From DATHKG01 sp035489435 (lineage in GTDB: Bacteria; Bacteroidota; Bacteroidia; Chitinophagales; Chitinophagaceae), in the NCBI GenBank assembly GCA_035489435.1, contig DATHKG010000039.1: a DNA stretch of 64,000 bases. The stretch is one strand, 5' to 3'. The translations under genes and the position numbers were made by a program. The notes beneath the pieces were generated by a model that saw nothing but the letters and a program-made list of their open reading frames with translations, searched no databases and was not told the DNA's origin. How positions within the stretch are numbered: the first letter of the stretch is position 1; each line of letters opens with the position of its first letter. Shown in pieces: positions 45,114 to 54,349 of this stretch.

Positions 45114-46838
45114 ATGAAACTACATAGAATTTTATACCTGTCAATGTTTTTAGTGCTGGCTGTCTCTTGCAAAAAACAGCTTACAGAAGATCCAAAAGGG
45201 ATAATAAACGAAAGTTTTCTTGCAACTGAAGATGGTTTAAGAAACCTGGTACTATCACAGTATTATCAAAGCAGGCTGATAGTCGAAGATCTTAGGCATC
45301 TTGGTGAGTTACCTTCAGATCTTACAACTCATTCGGTTAATTCAGTAGATATTACAGAGATGACCACCATGAATGTGAATACCATGCCGACACTGGGTGC
45401 AATGTCAACAAGCTGGAGACATTTATATACAGGCGTAAACAATATCAACTTCGGGCTCAAGGCAATAAAAGACAAACAATTTGATCTGCCAACAATAGAA
45501 GGTGAATTGTCATTTCTGCGGGCCTGGTTTTATCTTTTGATAGTTGAAACCTGGGGAGCGGGTGCGCATTTCGCTACTGAACCAACATCCGGGATTCTGA
45601 CAGATGGCAATCAGACTACTATTGATGTGTTTTATTCATTGATCATTGCTGATATCAATAAGGCAATAGCCAAATTACCTGCAAGCTCATCCGAATCCGG
45701 AAGAATTACGATCGGCGCTGCAAAAGCATTGAAGGCAAGAATTTTACTGGCACTTGCCGGATATAACGATAACATTATTGGTAAATCGGGCATGGAAAGC
45801 AAGGCCAAAGTTTATGCTGAAACCAGGAAGCTTTGTGACGAGGTAATAAATAATTATGGCTATAAATTATTGCCAGATTACAAGCGCATTTTTGATACTT
45901 ATAACCAGGGCAATGAAGAAGTAATCTGGGCCGTACAGTTTACTGGCGTCGAAAAATTCAACACCAGTGAACTATCAACAGGCGGGCATGGCTTACATAG
46001 GTATTGGGTTAGTAATTATAATAAGTCTGCACGCACGCAGGAAATAGTGCCACGTATGTATGGTCACTCTATATACTATGGCAGGGAATACCGGCATATC
46101 ATGATGACCAGGTATTTTTTAACGATGTTCAACCAGGCTGAAGATTCCCGGGCTGATGCAACGATTCAGACTGTATGGCTTGCATTGTGGGACGAAACCT
46201 TAAAGCAGGAAAATGCATTTGGCGTACCGGTTAAGAATGGCCAGCCTACTGATACTGTTTTATTCAAACCGCTCTATAATGTTGACGATGCCACTGCTGC
46301 TAAATACAAGGCAAGAGGTATAGCGATTGATGGATTAAATCATATTTATCAGCCTGATGGCACACCGATAAGCGCAGCAAGAAGCTGGTATCATACGATG
46401 AAAAAGTACCTTGACCCTTCCAGGACAGTCCCGAAAGATGAGGCTTCGCATAAAGAGGTCATCGTTCTTCGTTTAGGTGATATATACCTGATGGCAGCAG
46501 AAAGTGCTTTAATGATGGGCGATCAGGGTGCGGCGGCTGGCTATATCGATAAACTAAGAGCAAGAGCCAGGCTGTTTCCGGGAGCCCTGCCCGTAACCAC
46601 CAGCCAGGTGGATATGAATTTTATTTTAGACGAAAGAGGTCGTGAACTAGGTGGAGAATTGTTGCGCTGGTTTGATTTAAAAAGAACGCATACCCTTGTT
46701 GATCGTGTAAAAAAATACAACCCTGATACGAAAGTGATCAATACCGATCACGAGCTTCGTCCGATTCCCCAAAGTGAACTGGATAAGGTAACGAACAGGG
46801 ATAAGTTTAAACAAAATCCGGGTTATCCTTCGAAATAG
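45114..46838 (+). CDS. SusD/RagB-family outer-membrane nutrient-binding lipoprotein
   Basis: The 574-residue protein has a lipobox (LSMFLVLAVSCKKQLTEDPK), the helical N-terminal repeats ('SWRHLYTGVNNINFGLKAIK', 'EGELSFLRAWFYLLIVETWG'), 'GAAKALKARILLALAGYN', and the C-terminal signature 'VLRLGDIYLMAAESALMMGD' and 'FILDERGRELGGELLRWFDL' ending in an LRPIPQSEL segment. It partners the SusC upstream. The operon ends here at a terminator (46890-46921). Confidence 0.95.
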   Translation: MKLHRILYLSMFLVLAVSCKKQLTEDPKGIINESFLATEDGLRNLVLSQYYQSRLIVEDLRHLGELPSDLTTHSVNSVDITEMTTMNVNTMPTLGAMSTSWRHLYTGVNNINFGLKAIKDKQFDLPTIEGELSFLRAWFYLLIVETWGAGAHFATEPTSGILTDGNQTTIDVFYSLIIADINKAIAKLPASSSESGRITIGAAKALKARILLALAGYNDNIIGKSGMESKAKVYAETRKLCDEVINNYGYKLLPDYKRIFDTYNQGNEEVIWAVQFTGVEKFNTSELSTGGHGLHRYWVSNYNKSARTQEIVPRMYGHSIYYGREYRHIMMTRYFLTMFNQAEDSRADATIQTVWLALWDETLKQENAFGVPVKNGQPTDTVLFKPLYNVDDATAAKYKARGIAIDGLNHIYQPDGTPISAARSWYHTMKKYLDPSRTVPKDEASHKEVIVLRLGDIYLMAAESALMMGDQGAAAGYIDKLRARARLFPGALPVTTSQVDMNFILDERGRELGGELLRWFDLKRTHTLVDRVKKYNPDTKVINTDHELRPIPQSELDKVTNRDKFKQNPGYPSK

Positions 46839-46889
46839 TTTGCCAGGAGAATTGACATAATTCAAAAAACATTTTCATCAAACGTTCAA

Positions 46890-46921
46890 GGCATACCAAT
46901 AATTGGTGTGCCTTTTTTTTT
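46890..46921 (+). terminator. Intrinsic terminator after the plus-strand SusCD operon
   Basis: The hairpin ggcataccaa / ttggtgtgcc, with a three-base loop and one G-T type mismatch, is followed by a run of nine T. It lies between the SusD gene and the convergent sheath gene, whose stop overlaps the T run. Confidence 0.8.
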
Positions 46922-48317
46922 ACGATTCGCTTATCATTTTGTGCATGAAGCGGAGTATAACAAATTCAGCCGGTCGTACTACAGCCATACCAAACTCAAC
47001 TATCATTCGGCCCTCCAGTATATCAAGTGCGGTCATAGTCTCTCCCATCCCCACATGTACAAAAAACGCTTCACGTGGAGTATTGCCCATCAATGCACCT
47101 GTCCTCCAAAGGATGGTGAGATAATTTTCAATCATCGCCTTCACCTTTACCCAGGTATTCTTATCATTGATTTCGAAAACAAACGGTTCTGTTGCTTTAC
47201 GCGTAGATTCTCCAACCATGTTTACAAAGCGACGTACCGGTACATAGCGCCATTCATTATCATTGCCTGCAAGCGTTCTCGCGCCCCAGATGATAGCAGG
47301 TCCACGGCCAGGCAAGAAACGGACGGCATTGACAGATATCCCGGAGATGGAGTCTGTATTTAGTGCTGCCTGTTCATTATCGGTAATGATTTTTTCGGGC
47401 CGGACACAGGCGTTAATCCCAACATTAGCCGGTGCTTTCCAAACACCTTTGATATTATCTACCGTAACATACTGGCCAATAACACCACTTGATGCCGGCA
47501 GCAACATGTCAATATTTGTAATAGCATTTTTCGCAAGAAAATACCAGGTACGATTGAGGTTTTTCAATTCCGCCAGCGTACCGGCACCACTAATCCCGTT
47601 AATCCTGACAAGACTCTCATCAGAATAATTGTAATCAATGCTTGTAAAAACACGGGGATAATATGTTGCACCATGTTTCAATTCCTGGTGGTTCTCAAAA
47701 TAAAAATCACGAAGAACTCTAATATTATCTATTGTTGAGTTTGGATCAATCCAGACATCCATCACTGCAAAACGATCCTGCAGTTCACCGCATTGTTTCA
47801 AGGCTTGCCTGTACAGATTATAGTAGTCTGAAGCCGTTGGAAGATTCAGCCCATCGGGAAATGAGATAAGTGTTACTTCATCAATTTTCGCTACTTCTTC
47901 GAGGCCGCTTTTCAGATCAGTAGCCATGATTTGTCCGGCAGTGCCTGAATAACTTCCAACTGAGGTGATGAAACAGGCTCCACCCCCATTGGCGTAGAAA
48001 AGCTGGATTGAGTAATACATCAGGAATTTTGAAGTAGCCTGGCGTTTTACTTTACCCGTAACATTTACTCTCCTGGGATTGCCGAGGTCAAAATTAACTT
48101 CAAGACTGGCCTCAGGTACTGCAAATCCAAAATAGCGTTCAAATTCAAGCATGGAAGAAATGCAATAAGGCTTAAGAAGCAGGTCATCTTTTTCGATCAA
48201 ACTTGCCTTTTCCGTATAGCCTATGAAAGCCGGGATTGCCGTTTCAACAGAGTTGATTACAGGGGGGAGTTTAGGAATCTCGTCAATATACACTCCGGGG
48301 GTTTGGTATTCAGGCAT
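46920..48317 (-). CDS. Contractile tail sheath protein (phage/eCIS type), solitary
   Basis: The 465-residue protein starts MPEYQTPGVYIDEIPKLPPV and 'VETAIPAFIGYTEKASL', the hallmark N-terminus of sheath proteins of contractile injection systems and T4-like phages. The C-terminal domain is complete: 'NDKNTWVKVKAMIENYLTIL', 'WRTGALMGNTPREAFFVHVG' and 'MTALDILEGRMIVEFGMAVV' followed by RPAEFVILRFMHK. The sheath polymerises around an inner tube and contracts. No tube, baseplate, spike, LysM or AAA gene is present on either side: upstream lies a TIR gene on the other strand, downstream a SusD gene. It may assemble with a machine encoded elsewhere, or be a remnant. Confidence 0.92.
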   Translation of the reverse strand: MPEYQTPGVYIDEIPKLPPVINSVETAIPAFIGYTEKASLIEKDDLLLKPYCISSMLEFERYFGFAVPEASLEVNFDLGNPRRVNVTGKVKRQATSKFLMYYSIQLFYANGGGACFITSVGSYSGTAGQIMATDLKSGLEEVAKIDEVTLISFPDGLNLPTASDYYNLYRQALKQCGELQDRFAVMDVWIDPNSTIDNIRVLRDFYFENHQELKHGATYYPRVFTSIDYNYSDESLVRINGISGAGTLAELKNLNRTWYFLAKNAITNIDMLLPASSGVIGQYVTVDNIKGVWKAPANVGINACVRPEKIITDNEQAALNTDSISGISVNAVRFLPGRGPAIIWGARTLAGNDNEWRYVPVRRFVNMVGESTRKATEPFVFEINDKNTWVKVKAMIENYLTILWRTGALMGNTPREAFFVHVGMGETMTALDILEGRMIVEFGMAVVRPAEFVILRFMHKMISES

Positions 48318-48681
48318 ACAGAAAGATTAGGGGTTGATTGAAAAATTCGGGTCATCTGAAGATACAAAAACTAATTATGCATTAACGCAGAATTCAGCAG
48401 GCAACTATAGAAAATGACCTTTACATATAAGCAACGCCATTTCAGTAGCTGAGGATAAACGAAAAAAGCTGACTGAGGCATTCGATATTGCTCAGCCTTC
48501 CGGTGATGTTCCAATGACGATACACTTAAAAAAAGATATTGTATTTTCACTATCAAAATAAGGATACCAAACTCCGCATATTTACATTGTAATTTCCTCC
48601 GTCCCACGTTCTAATCCGCCCCCTGGTTGCGATTTAGGTTTTGGTTTGACCGGCACAGTTTGCTGCCAATAATCAAAAACA
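48318..48681. promoter_or_regulatory. Divergent promoter region between the sheath and TIR genes
   Basis: No gene is supported here. A 78-codon minus-strand frame (48371-48607) lacks family resemblance. Promoters for both the sheath gene and the TIR-led plus-strand series should lie in this stretch. I see no clear operator. Confidence 0.4.
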
Positions 48682-49701
48682 ATGGCCGACATATTCATTT
48701 CGTATTCTTCGATGGATCGGACTGCGATAAAACGTATAAGCGAATTTTTCGAATCTCAGGGTTGGACCACCTGGTGGGATCGACAGATTCCTGTGGCTGA
48801 ATCATTCGAATCTGTATTGATGGCAGAATTGGAGAAGTCCAAATGTGTAGTTGTTGTCTGGTCGAAAAATTCTGTAAAATCACCCTGGGTAAAACGCGAA
48901 GCGGAGCAAGCATTACAATCTCATAAATTGGTACCGGTGATCCTGGGGCCGGTAAAGATTCCGGCCTCCTTTAGCCATATCGAGGCTGCATTTCCTGATA
49001 GCTGGATAAACACAGCAGAAAATGATGAAATGCAGAATCTGCTTAACTCGGTATCGAAACTTGTTTTACCTGAAAGTAAGAAGCTCAAAGAAAACCGTGC
49101 TGGTTGGCGTTCCTGGTCGATAAGGCATACCTATCTTTTCATCGGTATTTTTATAACATTGATTTTTTATGTTCTTTACCTGCTTATTTTAAAAGGCTGG
49201 GGACTGGAATATTTTCAAATCCTTCGTTTTGCAATTTTTCTTGGCATTTCAGCAGCAGTTTTATTTTGTCTTTTTAATAATTACTGTATTAATAAAAATA
49301 TCATTGCCCCGGGAGTATCTCAAGCAAAAAAAACAAGCATATGGCTTATACCCGTTATTGCCTTCTTGCTGAATTTTTCACTTTTACCTGTTGCAAACAC
49401 TTTCAGGATTTATGGAAACATCCAATCGAAAGACGGACATCCGGTTAACGGGGCGCAGATTTCTGTGGATGGCACACCAAATTACACGCACTCTCTGACT
49501 AATGGAGATTTCATCCTGGAAATGGCAAACTACAAGCTGGGCGATAAAGTTGTGCTCCATATAAATCATGATGATTTTGAAGATATTGAAAGAGGCATCA
49601 ACTTATCAGCATTTGTGATAAAGGATTCTACTATTACTCTTCGCCCGATTGACACATCGACCTTAACCTTGAACCATGAAAAATACAAAGCCAATCCTTA
49701 A
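48682..49701 (+). CDS. TIR domain membrane protein with C-terminal carboxypeptidase-regulatory-like domain
   Basis: Residues 1-135 form a TIR domain: MADIFISYSSMDRTAIKRIS, 'WTTWWDRQIPVAESFESVLM', 'KCVVVVWSKNSVKSPWVKRE'. The W69-x3-E73 pair matches the catalytic glutamate position of NAD-cleaving TIR domains. Three or so transmembrane helices follow ('YLFIGIFITLIFYVLYLLIL', 'FAIFLGISAAVLFCLFNNYC', 'IWLIPVIAFLLNFSLLPVAN'), then a beta-sandwich like that of SusC N-termini ('RIYGNIQSKDGHPVNGAQIS'). The TIR would be cytoplasmic; if the number of helices is odd the sandwich is periplasmic. The last 26 bases overlap the next gene. Confidence 0.9.
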   Translation: MADIFISYSSMDRTAIKRISEFFESQGWTTWWDRQIPVAESFESVLMAELEKSKCVVVVWSKNSVKSPWVKREAEQALQSHKLVPVILGPVKIPASFSHIEAAFPDSWINTAENDEMQNLLNSVSKLVLPESKKLKENRAGWRSWSIRHTYLFIGIFITLIFYVLYLLILKGWGLEYFQILRFAIFLGISAAVLFCLFNNYCINKNIIAPGVSQAKKTSIWLIPVIAFLLNFSLLPVANTFRIYGNIQSKDGHPVNGAQISVDGTPNYTHSLTNGDFILEMANYKLGDKVVLHINHDDFEDIERGINLSAFVIKDSTITLRPIDTSTLTLNHEKYKANP

Positions 49702-51196
49702 ACTTGTAATTTTCCTTAGCTTCAACCTGCTAATATTCATTACCCTCTGTAGCCAGGGCTTCGCACAGCCGCTAACTATAAGCGGAACGATCAGGTGTAT
49801 CAATAAAAGCGATAACTCAACCAGGGGTCTTGAAAATGTCCTGGTACGCACAGATGTTTCTAAAACTTCTACTCCGACACATACGAATCCGGCTGGATAT
49901 TTTCAGCTACAGCTTCCTGAAGTGCAGTTCCGTGATCTGAAAAATCAAACAATCGAAGTGAAAGTTTATTCCCGTTGTGGAGATTGTAAGGAATCCGTTT
50001 ACCGTCCATTTGTTGACAGAGCGAATATTAAAATTGACAGATGGAGGATGCCGGCAAACTGTTCATCTTACGAATTCACGCCTACCAGTCTTGATAGTAT
50101 GAAAGACATAGTGGCGAAATATGAACCAAGAAACTATAAAAAGAATATTGCTGCAGGCTCTGCCATAGCTAGTCCCGCTTTATTAAATGTTTTCACATCC
50201 CTTTACAAAGCAGTTAATTTAATATCGAATATAGGCGGGCAGTTTCCTGCCAGCACAATATTTCCCGGTAAGATAACTTATGGTGAATTCCTTTTAGGAT
50301 CACATCTGTATAAATCCGCCAATACTGGTTTCAATTTTTCACCGGACAGGGATTTTTCTGATGTTATGTTTTCCAATCCTGCAGCAGCTGTTCAAAGCAG
50401 TAAAGACAATAATATCAGCCTGATGACTAATTTCAGAAACTATGGAAAAACCGGTGGGTTTGCAAAGGTGTCAAAAGCTATAACAATTGGTGCAGGATTC
50501 ATCTTTGCAAACCAGGATGAGTTCCGGCAAGTGGATTTTTCAAGGCCTAGTGCGCCGGGACTAGTGGATTCATTCCCCATGAAACTAAAGGAGTATGGCA
50601 TAACCGTAGGACCATCAATCGCCCTCACTAATAAACTAAGCGTTGGTGTTAATTTAAAATTGATTCACCAGAATATGAATTTACCGGAAACGCTTTATGT
50701 AGATGTTACAAAACCGGTTATCAGCTATACCACGGATAGCACCATCAAAAGAAACACTGTTGATGTTGATCTTTCTGCTTATTACCAGGTTTCCGAATCT
50801 TTGGTAATGGGCATTAATTTTATGAACCTGGCCGGGACTAAATTATATGGAGATGCTTTTGTGCCAGGCGCGGATACCATCAATGAAATTCAACAACGCG
50901 CTGTCGGCATTGGTGCAACCTATAAAATAAAACGGGTTAACATCGGTGCCGATCTTGTTTTTGGAGATGGGGGCTTATATGATGTTTCGTTCGGTGTGAA
51001 TGTAGTGCCTTTTAACTACGCGTTGATATCGGCTGGATATACGTTTAAGCAACACAGCTTTAGCATTTCATTCAGGCTGAAACATTTCAGGCTGGCTTAT
51101 ATCTATGATAATGATTTCATGATTTCCGAGAAGAAAAAGCCGAAGATCAATATAGGTAATGGGAAACTTTTTGGAGGGTTTGTGTTTGATTTTTGA
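49676..51196 (+). CDS. Outer-membrane beta-barrel protein (PorP/SprF-like) with N-terminal beta-sandwich
   Basis: The ATG lies inside the end of the TIR gene, so the two are translationally coupled. A signal peptide (LVIFLSFNLLIFITLCSQGF, cut near FAQ) precedes a carboxypeptidase-regulatory-like segment ('LTISGTIRCINKSDNSTRGL') with CxxC ('RCGDCKES'). The remaining 350 residues form amphipathic beta-strands ending in aromatic residues, finishing 'NGKLFGGFVFDF', as in outer-membrane barrels. The PorP/SprF family accompanies type IX secretion and gliding proteins in Bacteroidota. Similarity is by pattern only; FadL-like barrels are an alternative. Confidence 0.75.
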   Translation: MKNTKPILKLVIFLSFNLLIFITLCSQGFAQPLTISGTIRCINKSDNSTRGLENVLVRTDVSKTSTPTHTNPAGYFQLQLPEVQFRDLKNQTIEVKVYSRCGDCKESVYRPFVDRANIKIDRWRMPANCSSYEFTPTSLDSMKDIVAKYEPRNYKKNIAAGSAIASPALLNVFTSLYKAVNLISNIGGQFPASTIFPGKITYGEFLLGSHLYKSANTGFNFSPDRDFSDVMFSNPAAAVQSSKDNNISLMTNFRNYGKTGGFAKVSKAITIGAGFIFANQDEFRQVDFSRPSAPGLVDSFPMKLKEYGITVGPSIALTNKLSVGVNLKLIHQNMNLPETLYVDVTKPVISYTTDSTIKRNTVDVDLSAYYQVSESLVMGINFMNLAGTKLYGDAFVPGADTINEIQQRAVGIGATYKIKRVNIGADLVFGDGGLYDVSFGVNVVPFNYALISAGYTFKQHSFSISFRLKHFRLAYIYDNDFMISEKKKPKINIGNGKLFGGFVFDF

Positions 51197-51373
51197 AACA
51201 GAAATAATTATTCATGATTTTGTTTCCCTTTTCCTTTCCCGTCCGACTAATGTGCGGGCTTTGTCACTGTTTGATATTTTGACAATAAAACACTCAAAAA
51301 CACTTTCAAGCGGAAATATTATTATTTTTTTGGATTCGATAATTCAATAGTTTATTTTAGGAATAAAGATAAG

Positions 51374-51952
51374 ATGGACGATTTGGAGATAATAAGTGGC
51401 CTGGTTGATGACCCGCAGCGAAGGCAAATCGTCGAAAAGGAGCTCTATTCCAAATTTGTCTATTTCATTAACGAAGGCATAAATCATTATAATCTGAATT
51501 ATGAGGATAGCTTCAGTGCGTACAGCGACGCCATTCTCACTCTAATTCATAATGTGAAGAACAGGATCTTTTCACAAAAATCATCCATAAAAACCTACCT
51601 CCATAAAATATATTCCAACAAATGCATTGACCTTATCAGAAAGAACAGTACAGTGAAAGATAAGGTTAATCAATCCGTATCCAAACCAGAACTACTGGAT
51701 CAAATACCGGACAAAGTAAGATCGGTAATTGAAAACCTGATCCAGGATCAAAGAATAACCGCAATCAGGAAAAACATCCAGGAAATCGGGGACAAATGCA
51801 AACAGATATTGATGCTTTTCCAGGATGATTACAGCGACAAGGAAATTGCAGACTTACTAGGATATAATAGCGCATCAGTGGCGAAAGTCACCAGGTTAAG
51901 ATGCATGCAGAAGATAAAAGAAAAAATGAAAAATTTCATTAGTCACGAATGA
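51374..51952 (+). CDS. RNA polymerase sigma-70 family factor
   Basis: The 192-residue protein has region 2 features in 'YEDSFSAYSDAILTLIHNVK', 'SIKTYLHKIYSNKCIDLIRK', and region 4 in 'KCKQILMLFQDDYSDKEIAD' followed by LLGYNSASVAKVTRLRCMQK, the DNA-binding helix. It is not of the FecI type seen at 6972-7574. The next gene, 23 bases on, encodes an anti-sigma-like membrane protein. Such a pair suggests that the genes downstream, a subtilase and a CHAT protease, are transcribed on a signal. Confidence 0.9.
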   Translation: MDDLEIISGLVDDPQRRQIVEKELYSKFVYFINEGINHYNLNYEDSFSAYSDAILTLIHNVKNRIFSQKSSIKTYLHKIYSNKCIDLIRKNSTVKDKVNQSVSKPELLDQIPDKVRSVIENLIQDQRITAIRKNIQEIGDKCKQILMLFQDDYSDKEIADLLGYNSASVAKVTRLRCMQKIKEKMKNFISHE

Positions 51953-51975
51953 GGCCGGAAGAATTCCAGTATTAA

Positions 51976-52842
51976 ATGAATGATAACTTAGAATATATTG
52001 ATGATTATTTTCAGAAAGTATTAGACGATGTACAGCGGCAGGAATTTGAAACACGTTGTGTCTCAGACGAAGCTTTTGCGAAGGAGGTAGCTACTTATAT
52101 AGCGATGAGGGAAGCATTGAGACAAAACCTACTGGAAGAAAAAAAGAAACATTGGTCGAAGCTTGTACATTCCGAGATTAAATCAAAAGAACCTGGTCCT
52201 GGGAATGAAAATGAACAAGGCAGGAAATCCGACACTTTTAAGAAAACACGACTGGTCAGAGAAACAGCGCAATTGAGTGAAGAAATGCCTGTTAGAGAAT
52301 CAGCATTTCCGGGTGAGAGCTCAAAAGTCAGAACATTAGACTTAAAAAAATGGCTAAGCCTGGCTGCCGCTGCCTGCGTTATCACCTTCTTTCTGCTTTA
52401 TCCTAAGTTGACCAGCAATTCGGCCCGTGACCTGGTTCATGAATACATTCAAAACGAGATGACTATCTCCAGTTCGATGGATGCTTCACGCGATTCGTTA
52501 CAGACAGGAATTGTCGCTTATAATAAAAAAGATTACAAGGAAGCGATAAAGACATTCGGCTCAATCTACGCTTCGAACCCCAGTGATCAGCAGATTCTGA
52601 AATATCTCGGACAGGCTTACCTGATGGATGGCGACTATGAAAACGCCTTAAAGAATTTTGAATTGCTTAGTCAACTTGAAGGATTAAGAAGTAATCCTGG
52701 CTTGTTTTTAAAAGCGATAACGCTAATGGAAAGAAATGAAGCAGGCGATGAGCAACAGGCAAAGACCCTGTTTCAAAAAGTGGTTTCAGATAAATTGGAA
52801 GGCGAAAAGCAAGCGCAGGTTTGGCTGGAAAAATTGGATTGA
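51976..52842 (+). CDS. Anti-sigma-like membrane protein with C-terminal tetratricopeptide region
   Basis: The N-terminus 'YIDDYFQKVLDDVQRQEFET' and 'DEAFAKEVATYIAMREALRQ' matches the cytoplasmic region seen next to Bacteroidota sigma factors. A single transmembrane helix follows (WLSLAAAACVITFFLLYP, about residues 119-136). The last 130 residues contain TPR-like helices ('GIVAYNKKDYKEAIKTFGSI', 'QQILKYLGQAYLMDGDYENA') placed in the periplasm. No zinc-finger motif is present. I infer that it holds the upstream sigma factor and responds to an envelope partner through its TPR. The gene lies between the sigma and protease genes. Confidence 0.8.
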   Translation: MNDNLEYIDDYFQKVLDDVQRQEFETRCVSDEAFAKEVATYIAMREALRQNLLEEKKKHWSKLVHSEIKSKEPGPGNENEQGRKSDTFKKTRLVRETAQLSEEMPVRESAFPGESSKVRTLDLKKWLSLAAAACVITFFLLYPKLTSNSARDLVHEYIQNEMTISSSMDASRDSLQTGIVAYNKKDYKEAIKTFGSIYASNPSDQQILKYLGQAYLMDGDYENALKNFELLSQLEGLRSNPGLFLKAITLMERNEAGDEQQAKTLFQKVVSDKLEGEKQAQVWLEKLD

Positions 52843-52918
52843 GTAATAATTAATAACGTCCCCGTATTCCCCTGAATTTTTGAGCAAACCCTTTTAAATA
52901 ACCTCATAACTTTTTAAA

Positions 52919-54349
52919 ATGACTAACAACCTGCCACCATCATCCACTCAAAATGGGAAAGATCCTTATTGGTATAAATATATCAACACGAACGTGAAAC
53001 AAAGGAAGAAAATGCGAAGGGATGAATCACCAGAGGCTCAAATGATCGTCTACAGGGGCAACAAAGATGATATAACCTTTGATCAATGGATTGTTTGGCT
53101 GGAAGGCGAAATATCTAAGACCGGCAAGCCGAAGGACTCCATTAGTATTGTAAGTATTTGTGGCACTTGTAATAATTCCCTGATGCTGTTATCCGGACAG
53201 GGAGTTAATGCTTTTGTCACAACTGAAGCTGCTGTAAAAGGCATTGGTGGTTCGCCACAACCTGGATCTACTGGCGATGAATTGGGCATTTATCGTAGCG
53301 CAAACTTTCCGATCGAGATCCCAAAGAAATTACCTGATCTAAAAAAAGGTGCTGGTAAAAAAATTAAGCTTAAACCTTCACAAAGTACCCGTAAGCCGGT
53401 GGTTGTAGCAGTACTTGACACGGGTATGGGACCAAAAGAAACAGAACTGGATCAGTTCCTGATTGAACCAAATAATCAACCTTGCATAACCGATGCAAAA
53501 CAAGGCTGGAACTTTATTTCAGACAGTAAAAAATATGACGATGATCATGGTATCAAACATGGCACTACTGTTACGCGGATGTTAGTGGAGCAATGTCTGG
53601 CAACAACAGATGGTAACCCGGTAAAAATCATCCCGATAAAAGTACAGGATGGCAAAGGCAGTAGCGATTTGTATGATGTAATGTGTGCGATGGCATATGC
53701 TAAATCCATGGGTGCCCAAATTATTAACGCCAGCTTTGGATATTATGCACCCCTCAATTATAAGGACAATGACTCTTATTGTGTAAAAGTTTTTCGGGAG
53801 TTTATCAAAGAGGTTCTAACCGACAATGGTGTTCTCCTGGTAGCTGCAGCAGGTAATCTGACGGAGAAGGAAGAAATTAGAAAACGATTTAAGTTGAATA
53901 GCAGTTCATCACAGGCGCAACTGGATCAGACACCGGCTGAGCCAAGAAATCTTGACCAGGTGCATTTTTTCCCTGCATCATTTGCTTCAGATCCGGAATT
54001 GTGGAACGTGATCTCGGTAACGACAGTTACACCGGGAATCACCGAGGTCAGCAATAGTCAGAACTTCTCCAAAAAAGTGGTGGACATTGGGGTCCCGGCT
54101 GACGAAGATCAAAATAATGGATTTTCTAATCCAAGAACAGCAGGCACTTTTGTTGCCGGCTCCTCCTTTGCCACTCCTAAAGTAACCGGAATGATTACCG
54201 GGAATTACGATCTGATTGCCGGCAGACGTAATAAGAAGGAAATCATCGATATTCTCATGAAGAAAAATTTACTCAGCAAAGTACCAGGTAAGGTGGCTGT
54301 TGGGCGCGCAATACTTAACCGGCAAAATGGTAAAACAAAGCTCGCGTGA
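52919..54349 (+). CDS. S8 subtilisin-like peptidase without signal peptide
   Basis: The 476-residue protein has no signal peptide (MTNNLPPSSTQNGKDPYWYK) and should be cytoplasmic. A 155-residue N-terminal region with Cys81/Cys84 ('VSICGTCNNSLML') precedes the catalytic domain: D167 in 'VVAVLDTGMGPKETE', H214 in 'DHGIKHGTTVTRMLVE', N313 in 'LLVAAAGNLTEKEEI' and S416 in 'FVAGSSFATPKVTG'. All catalytic residues are present. Its end overlaps the CHAT gene by 23 bases, so both proteases are made together, one inside and one outside the inner membrane. Target unknown; the anti-sigma-like protein or the TIR proteins are candidates. Confidence 0.9.
   Translation: MTNNLPPSSTQNGKDPYWYKYINTNVKQRKKMRRDESPEAQMIVYRGNKDDITFDQWIVWLEGEISKTGKPKDSISIVSICGTCNNSLMLLSGQGVNAFVTTEAAVKGIGGSPQPGSTGDELGIYRSANFPIEIPKKLPDLKKGAGKKIKLKPSQSTRKPVVVAVLDTGMGPKETELDQFLIEPNNQPCITDAKQGWNFISDSKKYDDDHGIKHGTTVTRMLVEQCLATTDGNPVKIIPIKVQDGKGSSDLYDVMCAMAYAKSMGAQIINASFGYYAPLNYKDNDSYCVKVFREFIKEVLTDNGVLLVAAAGNLTEKEEIRKRFKLNSSSSQAQLDQTPAEPRNLDQVHFFPASFASDPELWNVISVTTVTPGITEVSNSQNFSKKVVDIGVPADEDQNNGFSNPRTAGTFVAGSSFATPKVTGMITGNYDLIAGRRNKKEIIDILMKKNLLSKVPGKVAVGRAILNRQNGKTKLA

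Noticed and set aside
48371..48607. 78-codon minus-strand frame upstream of the sheath gene
   Set aside because: No protein-like pattern and it occupies the expected divergent promoter region.
54300..54327. Start of the CHAT gene at 54300
   Set aside because: The first nine codons weaken the signal peptide; the ATG at 54327 gives a standard one.
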